In this document: positions 9,356 to 19,451 of the stretch, in pieces
Position numbering within the stretch: the first letter of the stretch is position 1
Layout of the letters: each line of letters starts with the position of its first letter
From: Mycolicibacterium flavescens
Lineage (GTDB): Bacteria > Actinomycetota > Actinomycetes > Mycobacteriales > Mycobacteriaceae
Direction: 5' to 3'
Length of the DNA stretch: 64,000 nt
Assembly: GCF_001722335.1 (NCBI RefSeq)
Contig: NZ_MIHA01000013.1
Span: 62,001-126,000 of the forward strand
Translations under genes and position numbers: made by a program
The notes under the pieces: generated by a model
The model's input: only the letters and a program-made list of their open reading frames with translations
Told to the model about the DNA's origin: nothing
The model's database searches: none

Positions 9356-10459
9356 ATGGCCCACTGGCGCGCACGTGTGGCGGCTACACTCGCCGCCGCG
9401 TCGCTGCTGCTGGCGACCGGGTCCCTGGCGAACGCAATCGGCCAGGCCAACGTAGCGGCCGGGCAGGCGGTCCTGATCCCGGGCGCCACGGTCTTCAAGC
9501 CCATCAATCCGTTCTATCGGGCCATCGCGACGAGCTACCCGAAGATCGGGATGCACTTTCACGACGACACCTCGCCGACAGTGGTCGCCTACTCGCAGAA
9601 CGCGCTCGCCGCCGACCGGGCGGTGCGCGACGGGGTGCGACAGACCAAAGCCGCGGTGCGTGGAACGGACGCGGAGGTTGTGGTCATCGGCGAGTCGATG
9701 GGCAGCATGGTCGCCTGGCGGGTCGCGCGGGAGTTGGCCGGCGACAACGACGCCCCGTCGCCCGCCGACGTCAGCTTCGTCCTGATCGCACCGCCCGAAA
9801 TGGGCGTGGCCGAATACTTCAAGGCGGGAACGTTCATCCCGATCCTGAATTACCGGGTGCGCCGTATCGAGCCGTCGCCGTATCCGACCACGATCGTGAT
9901 CGGCGAGTACGACGGTTGGGCCGACCCGCCCGACCGCCCGTGGAATCTGCTCGCCTCAGCCAATGCGTTGGCGGGCATCGCCTACGTGCACGGGCCACCG
10001 ATCGCGGCGGTCGATCCGGACACGGTGCCCGAGCAGAACATCACCCGCGTGCCGGCCACCGCGCAGCACGGCCCCATCACCACTTACTTCGTGCCGACCC
10101 GGAACCTGCCGCTGACCCAGCCGTTCCGAGACCTGGGCGTACCGAACACGTTGGTGGACAAGGTCGATCGAATGCTGCGTCCCGCGATCGACGCCGGGTA
10201 CGTCCGGCACGACAAACCCGGCGACACCCGTCCGTACCTGCGCGACGGCGAGCTCCGCCGCAACGTGCAAAGCCAGCAGTCGGCCCGGGAGCCACAGGAG
10301 CAGGCAGACGAACCGGATACCGCTCAGCAGCGGGGCACGTCCGACAGCGCGGTGCGCGACGCCGATCCGCCGGTACCTGTGCAAGCCGACTCCGACGAGG
10401 TGGGGGACCTGGCCGAGCAGCAGGCCGAACCGCAGGAAAGCGAGGATGCCGGCGAGTGA
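9356..10459 (+). CDS. Secreted PE-PPE domain (PF08237) serine esterase
   Basis: 367-residue protein with a cleavable-looking signal sequence (residues 1-27, ending LANAIG). An alpha/beta-hydrolase PE-PPE domain (about 30-250) carries the nucleophile elbow GESMGS near residue 113. In mycobacteria this domain is normally attached to PE or PPE proteins and has esterase or lipase-like activity on the cell surface; here it stands alone behind a conventional signal peptide. The C-terminal 80 residues are acidic, Gln/Glu-rich and probably disordered. ATG 9356 is chosen because it begins the signal peptide. Confidence 0.85.
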   Translation: MAHWRARVAATLAAASLLLATGSLANAIGQANVAAGQAVLIPGATVFKPINPFYRAIATSYPKIGMHFHDDTSPTVVAYSQNALAADRAVRDGVRQTKAAVRGTDAEVVVIGESMGSMVAWRVARELAGDNDAPSPADVSFVLIAPPEMGVAEYFKAGTFIPILNYRVRRIEPSPYPTTIVIGEYDGWADPPDRPWNLLASANALAGIAYVHGPPIAAVDPDTVPEQNITRVPATAQHGPITTYFVPTRNLPLTQPFRDLGVPNTLVDKVDRMLRPAIDAGYVRHDKPGDTRPYLRDGELRRNVQSQQSAREPQEQADEPDTAQQRGTSDSAVRDADPPVPVQADSDEVGDLAEQQAEPQESEDAGE

Positions 10460-10479
10460 CCGCCGGCATCCACCGCGGG

Positions 10480-11403
10480 TCAGACCGTGGCGGGCACCGG
10501 ATACGTCACCCCGGTCAACTCCTCCGAGACCGTCCACAGCCGACGCTGGCCGCCGATGTCGTGCGACGCTCGACTAGACGCGACGACCACGGGGTGCCCC
10601 CGCTGTTCGCCGAGACCGTCGGGACCGAAGTACTGACCGCCGAGCGCGCCGGGGTCCGTCGCGGCGCGCAGCGTGGGAAGCGCCCCCATCGCCGCGGTTT
10701 GGGTCAACAACGGTGTGACGAGCCGGAACACCAGACGCAGTAGCCCCGGGGAGTTACGCGACAGCTCGGTGTTCGAGCCGCCGGGATGCGCGGCCACCGA
10801 CATGGTGCCGGTACCCTGCAGCCGTCGCTGCAGTTCGTAGGTGAACATGAGGTTGGCCAGCTTGGCCTGCCCATAGGCGCCGACGCGGTTGTAGTCGCGT
10901 TCCCACTGCAGATCCTCGAAGCGGATTCCATTGCGCGCGAACCGGTGTCCACCGCTACTGACGGTGACCACCCGAGACCCCGGGGCGGCCAGCACCCGAT
11001 CCAACAGCAGGCCGGTGAACGCGAAGTGGCCCAGATGGTTGGTGCCGAACTGCGATTCGAAGCCGTCCGTCGTCGTCGACTTCGGCGTGAACATCACGCC
11101 CGCGTTGTTGATCAGCAGATCGACGGCGTCGTAGCGGGTCCTCAATTCCTCGGCGGCGGCGCGCACCGACTCCAGTGAGCCGAGGTCCAGTTCCTGCAGC
11201 GCGAGGTTCGCACCGGGGGTGGACTGCTCGATGCGGCGGACGGCGTCGGCGCCCTTGTCCAGGTTGCGCACCGCGAGTACGACGTGCGCACCCCTGGCGG
11301 CCAGTGCGGCTGCGGTTTCGTAGCCGAGTCCGGTGTTGGCGCCGGTGACGACCGCGGTGCGGCCGGTCTGGTCGGGAATGTCGGCGGTTGACCAGTTGCT
11401 CAT
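10480..11403 (-). CDS. SDR family oxidoreductase (Rv0439c-like)
   Basis: 307-residue short-chain dehydrogenase/reductase. It has the cofactor motif TGANTGLG (residues 21-28), LLINNAG, and catalytic Ser...YGQAKLAN (YxxxK). Length and motifs match the retinol-dehydrogenase-like SDRs, and it appears to be a paralog of the truncated SDR at the window start. From memory, an SDR of this type (Rv0439c) directly flanks groEL2 in H37Rv. Here 5.2 kb, including a TetR gene and the LanB operon, separates them. It diverges from the TetR gene at 11502, and the shared 98-base promoter region contains two similar dyads, so TetR control is likely. Confidence 0.9.
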   Translation of the reverse strand: MSNWSTADIPDQTGRTAVVTGANTGLGYETAAALAARGAHVVLAVRNLDKGADAVRRIEQSTPGANLALQELDLGSLESVRAAAEELRTRYDAVDLLINNAGVMFTPKSTTTDGFESQFGTNHLGHFAFTGLLLDRVLAAPGSRVVTVSSGGHRFARNGIRFEDLQWERDYNRVGAYGQAKLANLMFTYELQRRLQGTGTMSVAAHPGGSNTELSRNSPGLLRLVFRLVTPLLTQTAAMGALPTLRAATDPGALGGQYFGPDGLGEQRGHPVVVASSRASHDIGGQRRLWTVSEELTGVTYPVPATV

Positions 11404-11427
11404 GATTCTCCTCGGTAGAGTGTTAAG

Positions 11428-11443
11428 CGGAGCGGGCGCTCCG
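11428..11443. promoter_or_regulatory. Candidate TetR operator, perfect dyad
   Basis: Perfect inverted repeat CGGAGCG-GG-CGCTCCG (7-base arms, 2-base spacer) in the divergent SDR/TetR promoter region. It is 25 bases upstream of the SDR start. A second, similar but imperfect dyad follows 31-32 bases away. The arrangement suits binding of two TetR dimers on the same face of the helix. Confidence 0.55.
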
Positions 11444-11458
11444 GATACTGACGAATAT

Positions 11459-11476
11459 ACGGAACGCACGCCCCGT
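11459..11476. promoter_or_regulatory. Candidate TetR operator, imperfect dyad
   Basis: ACGGAACG-CA-CGCCCCGT, two mismatches between arms, matching the general pattern CGGARCG-NN-CGCYCCG of the site at 11428. It lies 26 bases before the TetR GTG start, a position suitable for autoregulation. Confidence 0.45.
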
Positions 11477-11501
11477 TTAGTTTCATTCCCGAGGTGATGA
11501 C

Positions 11502-12062
11502 GTGACTGACGAGCGGCCGATGCGTGCTGATGCCCTGCGCAACCGGGCGCGGGTGCTGGAGGTCGCCTACGAGGCGTTCGCGACCGACGGCCTGGCCGTG
11601 CCCATCGACGAGATCGCCCGTCGGGCGGGGGTCGGGGCCGGCACGGTGTATCGGCATTTCCCGACGAAGACGGACCTGTATCGGGCCGTGGTCGAAAGCC
11701 GGTTCGACCAGCTGGTGGCCGCGGGGCGGGCTCTGGCCGACGGGGAACCGGCGGCCGACGCGCTGTTCGTGCTGCTGCGTACGGTCGTGCTGCAGTGGGG
11801 AGCCGCCGACCGTGGCCTCAAGGATGCGCTGGCCGGCGAGGGTGTCGACGTCAACGCCGCGATGCCGGACACCGAGCAGGCGTTTCTGTCGTTGCTCGCC
11901 GACCTGCTCGCGGCGGCCCAGCAGGCGGGGACCGCTCGCAAGGATCTCGACGTCACCGACGTGAAGGCCATCCTCGCCGGTGCCTTCGCGGTGCAGGACG
12001 CCAAACCGCAGGACGCCGAGCGGCTGATCGAGGTGGTTCTCGACGGGCTACGGGAGCGCTGA
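11502..12062 (+). CDS. TetR/AcrR family transcriptional regulator
   Basis: 186-residue regulator. The N-terminal HTH spans about residues 25-60 (IDEIARRAGVGAGTVYRHFPTKTDLYRAV), followed by an all-helical ligand/dimer domain resembling the SbtR/TetR_C family. The GTG at 11502 starts the protein. Divergent from the SDR at 10480-11403, with two similar operator-like dyads between them, so it probably represses that SDR and itself. Its 3' end meets the convergent lanB gene with a 6-base gap. Confidence 0.88.
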   Translation: MTDERPMRADALRNRARVLEVAYEAFATDGLAVPIDEIARRAGVGAGTVYRHFPTKTDLYRAVVESRFDQLVAAGRALADGEPAADALFVLLRTVVLQWGAADRGLKDALAGEGVDVNAAMPDTEQAFLSLLADLLAAAQQAGTARKDLDVTDVKAILAGAFAVQDAKPQDAERLIEVVLDGLRER

Positions 12063-12068
12063 TCCGGG

Positions 12069-15032
12069 TCAGCCGCTGCGCCGCAATCGGTTTCGTTCGG
12101 TTTTGACCAGCCACAGGGCCGCGTACTCCTCGTGCCGGCGCAAGCCGAGCCGGTTGCACAGCAGATGGCTCGCGCTCTGCAGCACACCAGATGTCATCAC
12201 GGCGTCCCGCTGGGCCGGGTCGGCCCACAAGTGGCGCAGGCTCGCCGCGAGGTCGTTGCCGGCGTCGATCTGGGGGCGCCGTTCGCGCAGCGACCTTTTG
12301 ATCGGATGTGCGACCGCGCCGAGTTCTCGGCTGTACTGCTCGACGGCGAGGTCGATCACCGCATCTGCGTCCACCCGGTCGGGGTCGAAACCGTCGAACC
12401 ATTGGCGGAGAACCCCGGCCGCGTTCTCGACGCCCGGCCTGACGAGCGCCGTCGATGTTGCCGGTACCGGCGCGTTGGGATCGATGATCGGCAGCAGGGG
12501 GACGACGAGCGCCGTCTCGCGGCAGAACAGCCGCTCAAAGCAGGGGAAACTCCGGGCTCCGCCGTAGCGTTCGAGTTCGCGATGGTAGACGGGGATCGAG
12601 TAGTCGCCGATGCGTCCGGCCTGGCGAGCCTCGGCCAGCCACGCCAGGACGGTTGTGAGCTCACCCACCGGGCGTCGGACGCGCAACCGCAATTGGTCCC
12701 GGTCGTTCTCCCGGTACCGCACGAAGTACCAGTCGTCGGCGAGGTCTCCGAAGGCGTCGGCGAAGGCCCGCAGGATGCGGTCGTGGTTCGAGCCGACTGC
12801 GGCGATGGCGAACGCCGTCCAGGCGCCGCCCGGCACGAGCAGCCGGTGTTCATCGTCGGCGGGGTCGTGTAGCGGGTAGTGCGTCAGGTCGGGCTCGACG
12901 CGCGAGGTGCCCGGAGCTGCGACGGTGACCACGACTTCGGCGGGGTGCATGCCCCCTCCGGCGTCGCGCACGACCCCTGTCTGGGTGGGCTCCGGAGCGC
13001 GGTACAGCCACCGATTGCCCGCGGTGATCTCGTCGAGAAGCAGATCCCGGTGCGCCGGGTGGTGGGTGTCGAGGTGCAGCCTCGTGTCGTGCGACCCGGC
13101 AAGGACGTAGCGACTGACACCAATCTCGGCGATCCACTCCCGCAGCGCATCTCGGCTTTGTTCGGCCGCCGTTGGGTAGCGCCATCGCTGTTCGGTCAGG
13201 GTGACATTCCGGTATCGGACCGCGGGCAGCTGGTTCAAGACCGCCTCGGCCCCGCCCCAGGACCAGAACGGCATCCGGGTTCCGGCATCGGAGATCGCCC
13301 GCAGGAGCCGAACTGCTTTGGCCGAAGCGCTCGTCGTGGCCATGTTGAGTTGTCGCACCCTCACGGGGCTGCGGTCGGCCAGCACCGTCCGCACGCGTCC
13401 GTCCGCGTAACCGAGGTAGATGTCGGCGAGCGTCAGCACAGTGCCGGTCGGCTTGTGCGGACGCGCGTTGACCGCGAGTGTGAATGGGTACAGCTGTGCC
13501 GTTGCGGCGACCGCGTTGATCGAGTCCGTGCCGGCGATGTAGTCGACATCGCAGAGGATTCCCTGCCCGCCGGTGTTGTCGGCCCACCATGCGGTGTCGA
13601 AATCCACACAGCGTTGCGCGTAGTCCCGCGCCTGTGTCATGAGGGCGGTGAACCGTCCGGTCGTGGACCCGCCGGGAAAGCCGATCCCGGCGACGGTCGC
13701 CGAAAGGCCCGTTGGCACTCGGTGCAATCTGAGCATGACGTCGAAGCTGCTGGGCATGCCGTCGGGTGCGGCGAAACCGGCCAGGTCTGCGTCGGTGAGC
13801 TCGACGGTGTCCACGCCTTCGGATGCCGCCCGGTGTAGCAGCCGCGCGATGAGGTCCCGGCGCCGCTCGGCGTCGGGGCCCTCGGAAGGAGCCGTGGGGC
13901 GCCCGACAGACGCATAGGCCTGCGGATAGCCGATCCCGAGTTCGTCGTCGACGGCGGTCAGAAATGGCACCACGGTGTTGCCGTACCGTTCGAGAAACTC
14001 GGCGCCGAACTCGTCGAGCGCTGGGTTGACAGGCGCGTGGGCCATCGTCGCGGCCAGGGCGGTGATGGCGTCGTGAGCCGCGTCGACGAGCGACACGGGC
14101 ACCCGCCCGGACGCATCTAGTTCGAGGTCGACGTGCACGCCGCGTTGGACCCCGGGTTGGGCCTCGCTTTGCGAGCACAGCCGCAGCAGCGTATCGAGAC
14201 TGCCATCGTCGGCCGGGTGGGAGGCAGTGGAGTACCGCGCGACAGCAGCCCGCATCTTCGTGGCGCCTTCGACGGCGTCGGGCACGCGCACCAACGGATC
14301 GCCGTCGAAGGCGGAGTGCTCCGCTTCGCACAACAGCACCTCGGCCACCAACAGGTCGTCGACCAACTTCTGCACCTTCGCGGGGCCGGCCGCGGGGTAG
14401 GCGTCGGCGACGCGCTGCTCGATGTCCTGACGCGTCGCGACGCCGGCAGCGGTGTCGATGGCCAACCGGGCGGGGCCGGTCGCCCTGACCGAAGCCCGAG
14501 TATGCGTGTCGTCGACGCCGCGCATCACGGTGACGGCGAGTCGGTCGGCACGCGTGATCAGCGACGGGTTGGGATACAGCCGAGCCTGCGGCAGCGCGCG
14601 AGTCTCTTCCAGGAGGCGCCTGGTGACCGCGCCGGTTGCACGGACGTGTCGGACGTGGGACGTGCCGAGCGCAGGTTCGCCGTCGCCGACGGGCAGCACG
14701 GCAACTCCTGCGAACATGCCGAACGGCGTGCATCTGGTGCTGAGGCGCAGCGCATACTTCAACAGTCCCTTGTGCAGGCGCCTGCGCTTCTTCACCGGCG
14801 TGTCGGTGCCCGTGGACGACAACAACTTCCGGACCTGGGCCGCGAGTACCGGGCTGGCAAGCAGTACCGCCTCACGGATGGCGTCGACCGACCAGAGCCG
14901 CGCGATGGCGTCGCGGTCACCCCACTCAGCCGGTTCATCGGGATAGTCGGCGACCGTTCCGACCGAACACCGGATGACCGCGCTGTCGTGAGAGGGGTGG
15001 TTGGGTTCGCACACCGGCGGGAGCCGGCTCAA
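12069..15032 (-). CDS. Full-length lantibiotic dehydratase (LanB)
   Basis: 987-residue class I lanthipeptide dehydratase. The family hallmark S-T-R-C-T-P-F-G-M-F-A-G lies at residues 98-109 in the N-terminal tRNA-Glu-dependent glutamylation domain (to about 690). The C-terminal elimination (SpaB_C/thiopeptide-type) domain shows WYFVRYRENDRDQLRLR (about 767-785), YHRELERYGG and HLLCNRLGL (about 955). Such enzymes dehydrate Ser/Thr in ribosomal peptides. The first in-frame start that overlaps the upstream stop is a TTG (TTGA); a slightly later GTG is possible. It is the last gene of a tight operon after a WXG100 protein, an ESX-like protein and a 91-residue membrane protein. No LanC cyclase, LanT transporter or classical precursor gene is nearby. 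Confidence 0.88.
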   Translation of the reverse strand: MSRLPPVCEPNHPSHDSAVIRCSVGTVADYPDEPAEWGDRDAIARLWSVDAIREAVLLASPVLAAQVRKLLSSTGTDTPVKKRRRLHKGLLKYALRLSTRCTPFGMFAGVAVLPVGDGEPALGTSHVRHVRATGAVTRRLLEETRALPQARLYPNPSLITRADRLAVTVMRGVDDTHTRASVRATGPARLAIDTAAGVATRQDIEQRVADAYPAAGPAKVQKLVDDLLVAEVLLCEAEHSAFDGDPLVRVPDAVEGATKMRAAVARYSTASHPADDGSLDTLLRLCSQSEAQPGVQRGVHVDLELDASGRVPVSLVDAAHDAITALAATMAHAPVNPALDEFGAEFLERYGNTVVPFLTAVDDELGIGYPQAYASVGRPTAPSEGPDAERRRDLIARLLHRAASEGVDTVELTDADLAGFAAPDGMPSSFDVMLRLHRVPTGLSATVAGIGFPGGSTTGRFTALMTQARDYAQRCVDFDTAWWADNTGGQGILCDVDYIAGTDSINAVAATAQLYPFTLAVNARPHKPTGTVLTLADIYLGYADGRVRTVLADRSPVRVRQLNMATTSASAKAVRLLRAISDAGTRMPFWSWGGAEAVLNQLPAVRYRNVTLTEQRWRYPTAAEQSRDALREWIAEIGVSRYVLAGSHDTRLHLDTHHPAHRDLLLDEITAGNRWLYRAPEPTQTGVVRDAGGGMHPAEVVVTVAAPGTSRVEPDLTHYPLHDPADDEHRLLVPGGAWTAFAIAAVGSNHDRILRAFADAFGDLADDWYFVRYRENDRDQLRLRVRRPVGELTTVLAWLAEARQAGRIGDYSIPVYHRELERYGGARSFPCFERLFCRETALVVPLLPIIDPNAPVPATSTALVRPGVENAAGVLRQWFDGFDPDRVDADAVIDLAVEQYSRELGAVAHPIKRSLRERRPQIDAGNDLAASLRHLWADPAQRDAVMTSGVLQSASHLLCNRLGLRRHEEYAALWLVKTERNRLRRSG

Positions 15033-15304
15033 TCGTCAGAACGTTTCGACACCGTCTTTGTGTGCTTTGTGTGGCGGTTCTCCGTGGCGACGAACGTCAA
15101 CAGATTGAGCACTACCAGTGCCGCGAAGGGGTACCCGCCGGCCCAGCGGGTCGACGGAATCAAGAGGATGAAGACACAGATCGCCGCCAACAGGATCTTG
15201 CGTCCCACGGATTCCCACAGGCCCCGACGCATCAGGAAGACGAGCAGGATGGTGTACAGCAAGCCGAGCAGAATCCACCAGTATTGAGCCAGATACTCCA
15301 GCAC
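15029..15304 (-). CDS. Small three-helix membrane protein in LanB operon
   Basis: 91-residue protein with hydrophobic segments at about residues 8-25, 38-51 and 56-73 and a basic hydrophilic C-terminus (ENRHTKHTKTVSKR). GTG start at 15304 lies 18 bases after the stop of the ESX-like gene. Its TGA overlaps the presumed lanB start by 3 bases, implying translational coupling. No recognised family. Given its place it might help export or anchor the modifying enzyme or give self-protection, but that is inference. Confidence 0.7.
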   Translation of the reverse strand: MLEYLAQYWWILLGLLYTILLVFLMRRGLWESVGRKILLAAICVFILLIPSTRWAGGYPFAALVVLNLLTFVATENRHTKHTKTVSKRSDD

Positions 15305-15321
15305 GTTCGCGTCCTATCTGT

Positions 15322-15993
15322 TTATCCAGCGGGATCGTCGCAGTTGCGGGACATAAGCGTCGGCGTCAGGGTCGTGGCGATTCCCGTGAGCGCAGTGATG
15401 TACTGCCCGCAGTCGATCGACGAATCGACGAAGCCTTGCGGCATTCCCCCGCCCGGAAGGGCTTGGGCGCGAACAAATTGAGTATCCAGATCGAATTCGT
15501 CGTGCTTGGGCTTCATCGCGTTCGCGAGGTGCATGTCCGTCAGATCAGCCGCCTGCCGGAGCCTGTCCAGGCTCTGCTGGCCGATGGTCGTCATGTCTTG
15601 CACCAACTTCTGGTTGGCCGCCGACATCGACGCCATGTTCGGCGGCGGCACCGCGCGGCTGCCGCCGGCGTCGACCGTGATCCCGAACTGCCCGAGTGTC
15701 GACCGCAACTCGCTGAGTTGAGTCTTGACCTGCCGAACCTCGTTGGCTGCGGTACTGGCAGCCTTGGCGACCGCAGCCGCGTCCTGGTTGTGCAGATCCA
15801 GACCGAGGGCGAGAGCCTGGGTGCGCGCCTGCGCCGCATCGGCCCCGGCGCCCTGCCAGCTTCGGAACGCAGACAGCTCCTTCAATCGCGAACCGGCTTG
15901 CGAGGCGGCATCCGCGCGGGCCGCACTCGCCGAGCCGACCGCGCTGATCGACTCGGGACTCCACTTATCGATATCGGCGATCGACAAACCCAT
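15322..15993 (-). CDS. ESX-like (WXG100-related) protein with Ser/Thr/Cys-rich C-terminus
   Basis: 223-residue helical protein beginning MGLSIADIDKWSPESI, the N-terminal pattern of several mycobacterial ESX-associated proteins. A W-x-G turn (SWQGAGADAA) is near residue 51, followed by a long Ala/Gln-rich helical region. The last 35 residues differ: they carry two cysteines and nine Ser/Thr (from VDSSIDCGQYITALTG to TLMSRNCDDPAG). It lies 14 bases after a WXG100 gene, 17 bases before a small membrane protein, and in the same operon as a lantibiotic dehydratase. The tail is the best visible candidate for a LanB substrate. No YxxxD/E export motif is evident, so export might rely on its WXG100 partner. 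Confidence 0.72.
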   Translation of the reverse strand: MGLSIADIDKWSPESISAVGSASAARADAASQAGSRLKELSAFRSWQGAGADAAQARTQALALGLDLHNQDAAAVAKAASTAANEVRQVKTQLSELRSTLGQFGITVDAGGSRAVPPPNMASMSAANQKLVQDMTTIGQQSLDRLRQAADLTDMHLANAMKPKHDEFDLDTQFVRAQALPGGGMPQGFVDSSIDCGQYITALTGIATTLTPTLMSRNCDDPAG

Positions 15994-16007
15994 CGACGAT
16001 GCTCCCG

Positions 16008-16313
16008 TCAGAGATTCTCGGCGGCGCTGCGCACGGACTCCGCGCCGGACTCGTCGGCGCGGCCGTATCTCGTTGCCGCTGCGGCGAACTTCTTGCCGTG
16101 CTCGCTGAGCACCTCGGCAAGCAACTGCGTCGCGAACTCCCACCCGGCTGACATCGAGGCCAACGCATCGGCGGACTTACCCGTCCAGCCGGATCGAGCA
16201 GATGCGATCTGCGCGTCGCTGGCGGACAGAGCAGACGTCAAAGTCGTCGTGATCTCGTCGATCTCGACGCTGGACCGGTGAATCTCAGACGGGTTCACTC
16301 GCAGTTCCCTCAT
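16008..16313 (-). CDS. WXG100 (ESAT-6-like) protein
   Basis: 101-residue protein of the ESAT-6/CFP-10 size class. It is predicted as two helices around the W-x-G turn (SGWTGKSADALASM, about residue 43), with the type VII export motif YxxxD (YGRAD) near residue 85. ATG 16313 follows a strong Shine-Dalgarno (GAGGAGG). First gene of the minus-strand operon that continues with an ESX-like protein, a small membrane protein and lanB. It may form a heterodimer with the next gene product for ESX export; no ESX core component (EccA-E, MycP) is in the window. Confidence 0.82.
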   Translation of the reverse strand: MRELRVNPSEIHRSSVEIDEITTTLTSALSASDAQIASARSGWTGKSADALASMSAGWEFATQLLAEVLSEHGKKFAAAATRYGRADESGAESVRSAAENL

Positions 16314-16412
16314 CCGCCCCCTCCTCGCATCAACCCGCTGATTCGTCACTCTAACGCGGCTCCGGACACCCCACTGGCGCCAATTTCGGGCTGTCTGGCG
16401 GCCGCCACGTGA

Positions 16413-18263
<1,851 letters not shown>

Positions 18264-18278
18264 GTCCGTCAACCACGG

Positions 18279-18314
18279 AAAGGCCCGGGTGCGCTTCGGC
18301 GCCCCGGGCTTTTT
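18279..18314 (+). terminator. Rho-independent terminator after groEL2
   Basis: AAAGCCCGGG-type hairpin: AAAGGCCCGGG, loop of about 13 bases, CCCGGGCTTTTT. GC-rich stem followed by five T residues, 15 bases after the groEL2 stop. Confidence 0.85.
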
Positions 18315-18333
18315 CGTCGGTAACCTCTCGGAT

Positions 18334-18843
18334 GTGCCCGAACGTTCCATGCCGCCGTTGGACGCCGACGAGCGCACCGCGCTGGAAGCGTGGCTCGACT
18401 TCTACCGCGCGACGCTCGCGATGAAGTGCGCCGGACTCGACGACGTCGAGTTGAGCACCACCAGCATCGACCCGTCCCCGCTGACACTGCACGGGCTCGT
18501 GCAGCACATGGCCGAGGTGGAACGGAAGTGGTTCCGCCGGGTGCTCGCCGGCGAAGCGGTGCCGTCGATCTACGGCGCCCCCGATGACACGACCGGCCAT
18601 GACGGCGGGTTCGCCCTCTCGGAGCACTCGACTTTCGCTGAGGCGCAATCGATCTGGCAACGTGAGGTCACCGCTGCGCGCGCCGCGTGTGCCGGCCGCG
18701 ACCTCGACGACACCAGCCCGTTTCCGGGCGGCGGGCAGGTCAGCGTGCGATGGGTCTACCTGCACATGATCACCGAGTACGCGCGGCACTGCGGGCACGC
18801 CGACATGATCCGCGAACGCCTCGACGGCACCACCGGGGTGTGA
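18334..18843 (+). CDS. DinB/DUF664 family protein
   Basis: 169-residue four-helix-bundle protein of the DinB superfamily. Metal-ligand His positions are in LHGLVQHMAEVERKWF (about residue 50) and in VYLHMITEYARHCGHADMIRE near the C-terminus. Related actinobacterial proteins include mycothiol-dependent enzymes and proteins of unknown function. Start is a GTG at 18334 (an ATG at 18349 is also possible). It lies just after the groEL2 terminator, so it is a separate unit. It abuts the convergent oxidase-like gene with no intergenic base. Confidence 0.82.
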   Translation: MPERSMPPLDADERTALEAWLDFYRATLAMKCAGLDDVELSTTSIDPSPLTLHGLVQHMAEVERKWFRRVLAGEAVPSIYGAPDDTTGHDGGFALSEHSTFAEAQSIWQREVTAARAACAGRDLDDTSPFPGGGQVSVRWVYLHMITEYARHCGHADMIRERLDGTTGV

Positions 18844-19221
18844 TCACTGCTTGATCGGCACGCAGTCGTGCAGACAGTCGGGGCTCGTCGACGGTGACTG
18901 GGCGCTCGCCTTGCGGTGCAGCACCGCCTTGGTGGGTGCGACGGTCAACGTCTCGTCGTCGGACTTCTGCGCGTGGCCGTCGACGATCAGCGTGTAACCG
19001 CCGGGGTCGCTCGGCGGCCAGACGATCGTCACGTCGCGGTGCCGCTCGGTGTTCTGCCGCGTGTGCCTGCCGACGGTGCCCACATTCAGGCGGCCGTCGG
19101 TGAGCACCGGTTCCACCGCGACCGTGTGCGCGCGGTGGTCGTCGCTGACGGAGATCAGGTAGGCGAACGCGTAATCGCCCAGCACGTCGGCCAACCGGTC
19201 CAGATCCACCTTCACGCTCAT
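18844..19221 (-). CDS. Pyridoxamine 5'-phosphate oxidase/F420-type split-barrel protein
   Basis: 125-residue split beta-barrel protein (pyridox_oxidase-like). The pattern [20 protein letters not shown]...[28 protein letters not shown] matches small FMN- or F420-binding proteins common in mycobacteria. The cofactor and substrate cannot be decided from sequence. ATG 19221; ends exactly where the convergent DinB gene ends. Confidence 0.75.
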   Translation of the reverse strand: MSVKVDLDRLADVLGDYAFAYLISVSDDHRAHTVAVEPVLTDGRLNVGTVGRHTRQNTERHRDVTIVWPPSDPGGYTLIVDGHAQKSDDETLTVAPTKAVLHRKASAQSPSTSPDCLHDCVPIKQ

Positions 19222-19361
19222 GAGTCCCTATCCTCCCCGGCGGCGGGACCGATCGCCAGAGGGCCTGCGTGGCCGTCGCTGCCTCCGTTTGACGCAAGCA
19301 CTCTGGCGCGTTGCAGAGGGAATCGACCGCTGAACTCACGGGACACGCCTTTGTTCGAATA

Positions 19362-19390
19362 TTGACGCAACCGTCGAAAGGTGTCATATG
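19362..19390 (+). promoter_or_regulatory. Candidate SigA-type promoter
   Basis: TTGACG (19362-19367), 17-base spacer, CATATG (19385-19390), followed 61 bases later by the start of the secreted protein at 19452. The -35 is close to consensus and the -10 is weaker; TATGCT, two bases on, is an alternative -10. Confidence 0.4.
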
Positions 19391-19451
19391 CTCATGCCGG
19401 TGGCCGCGGGGCCACCGAGGGGTCGCGAGTCCACGTCCAAAAGGGGGAAAT

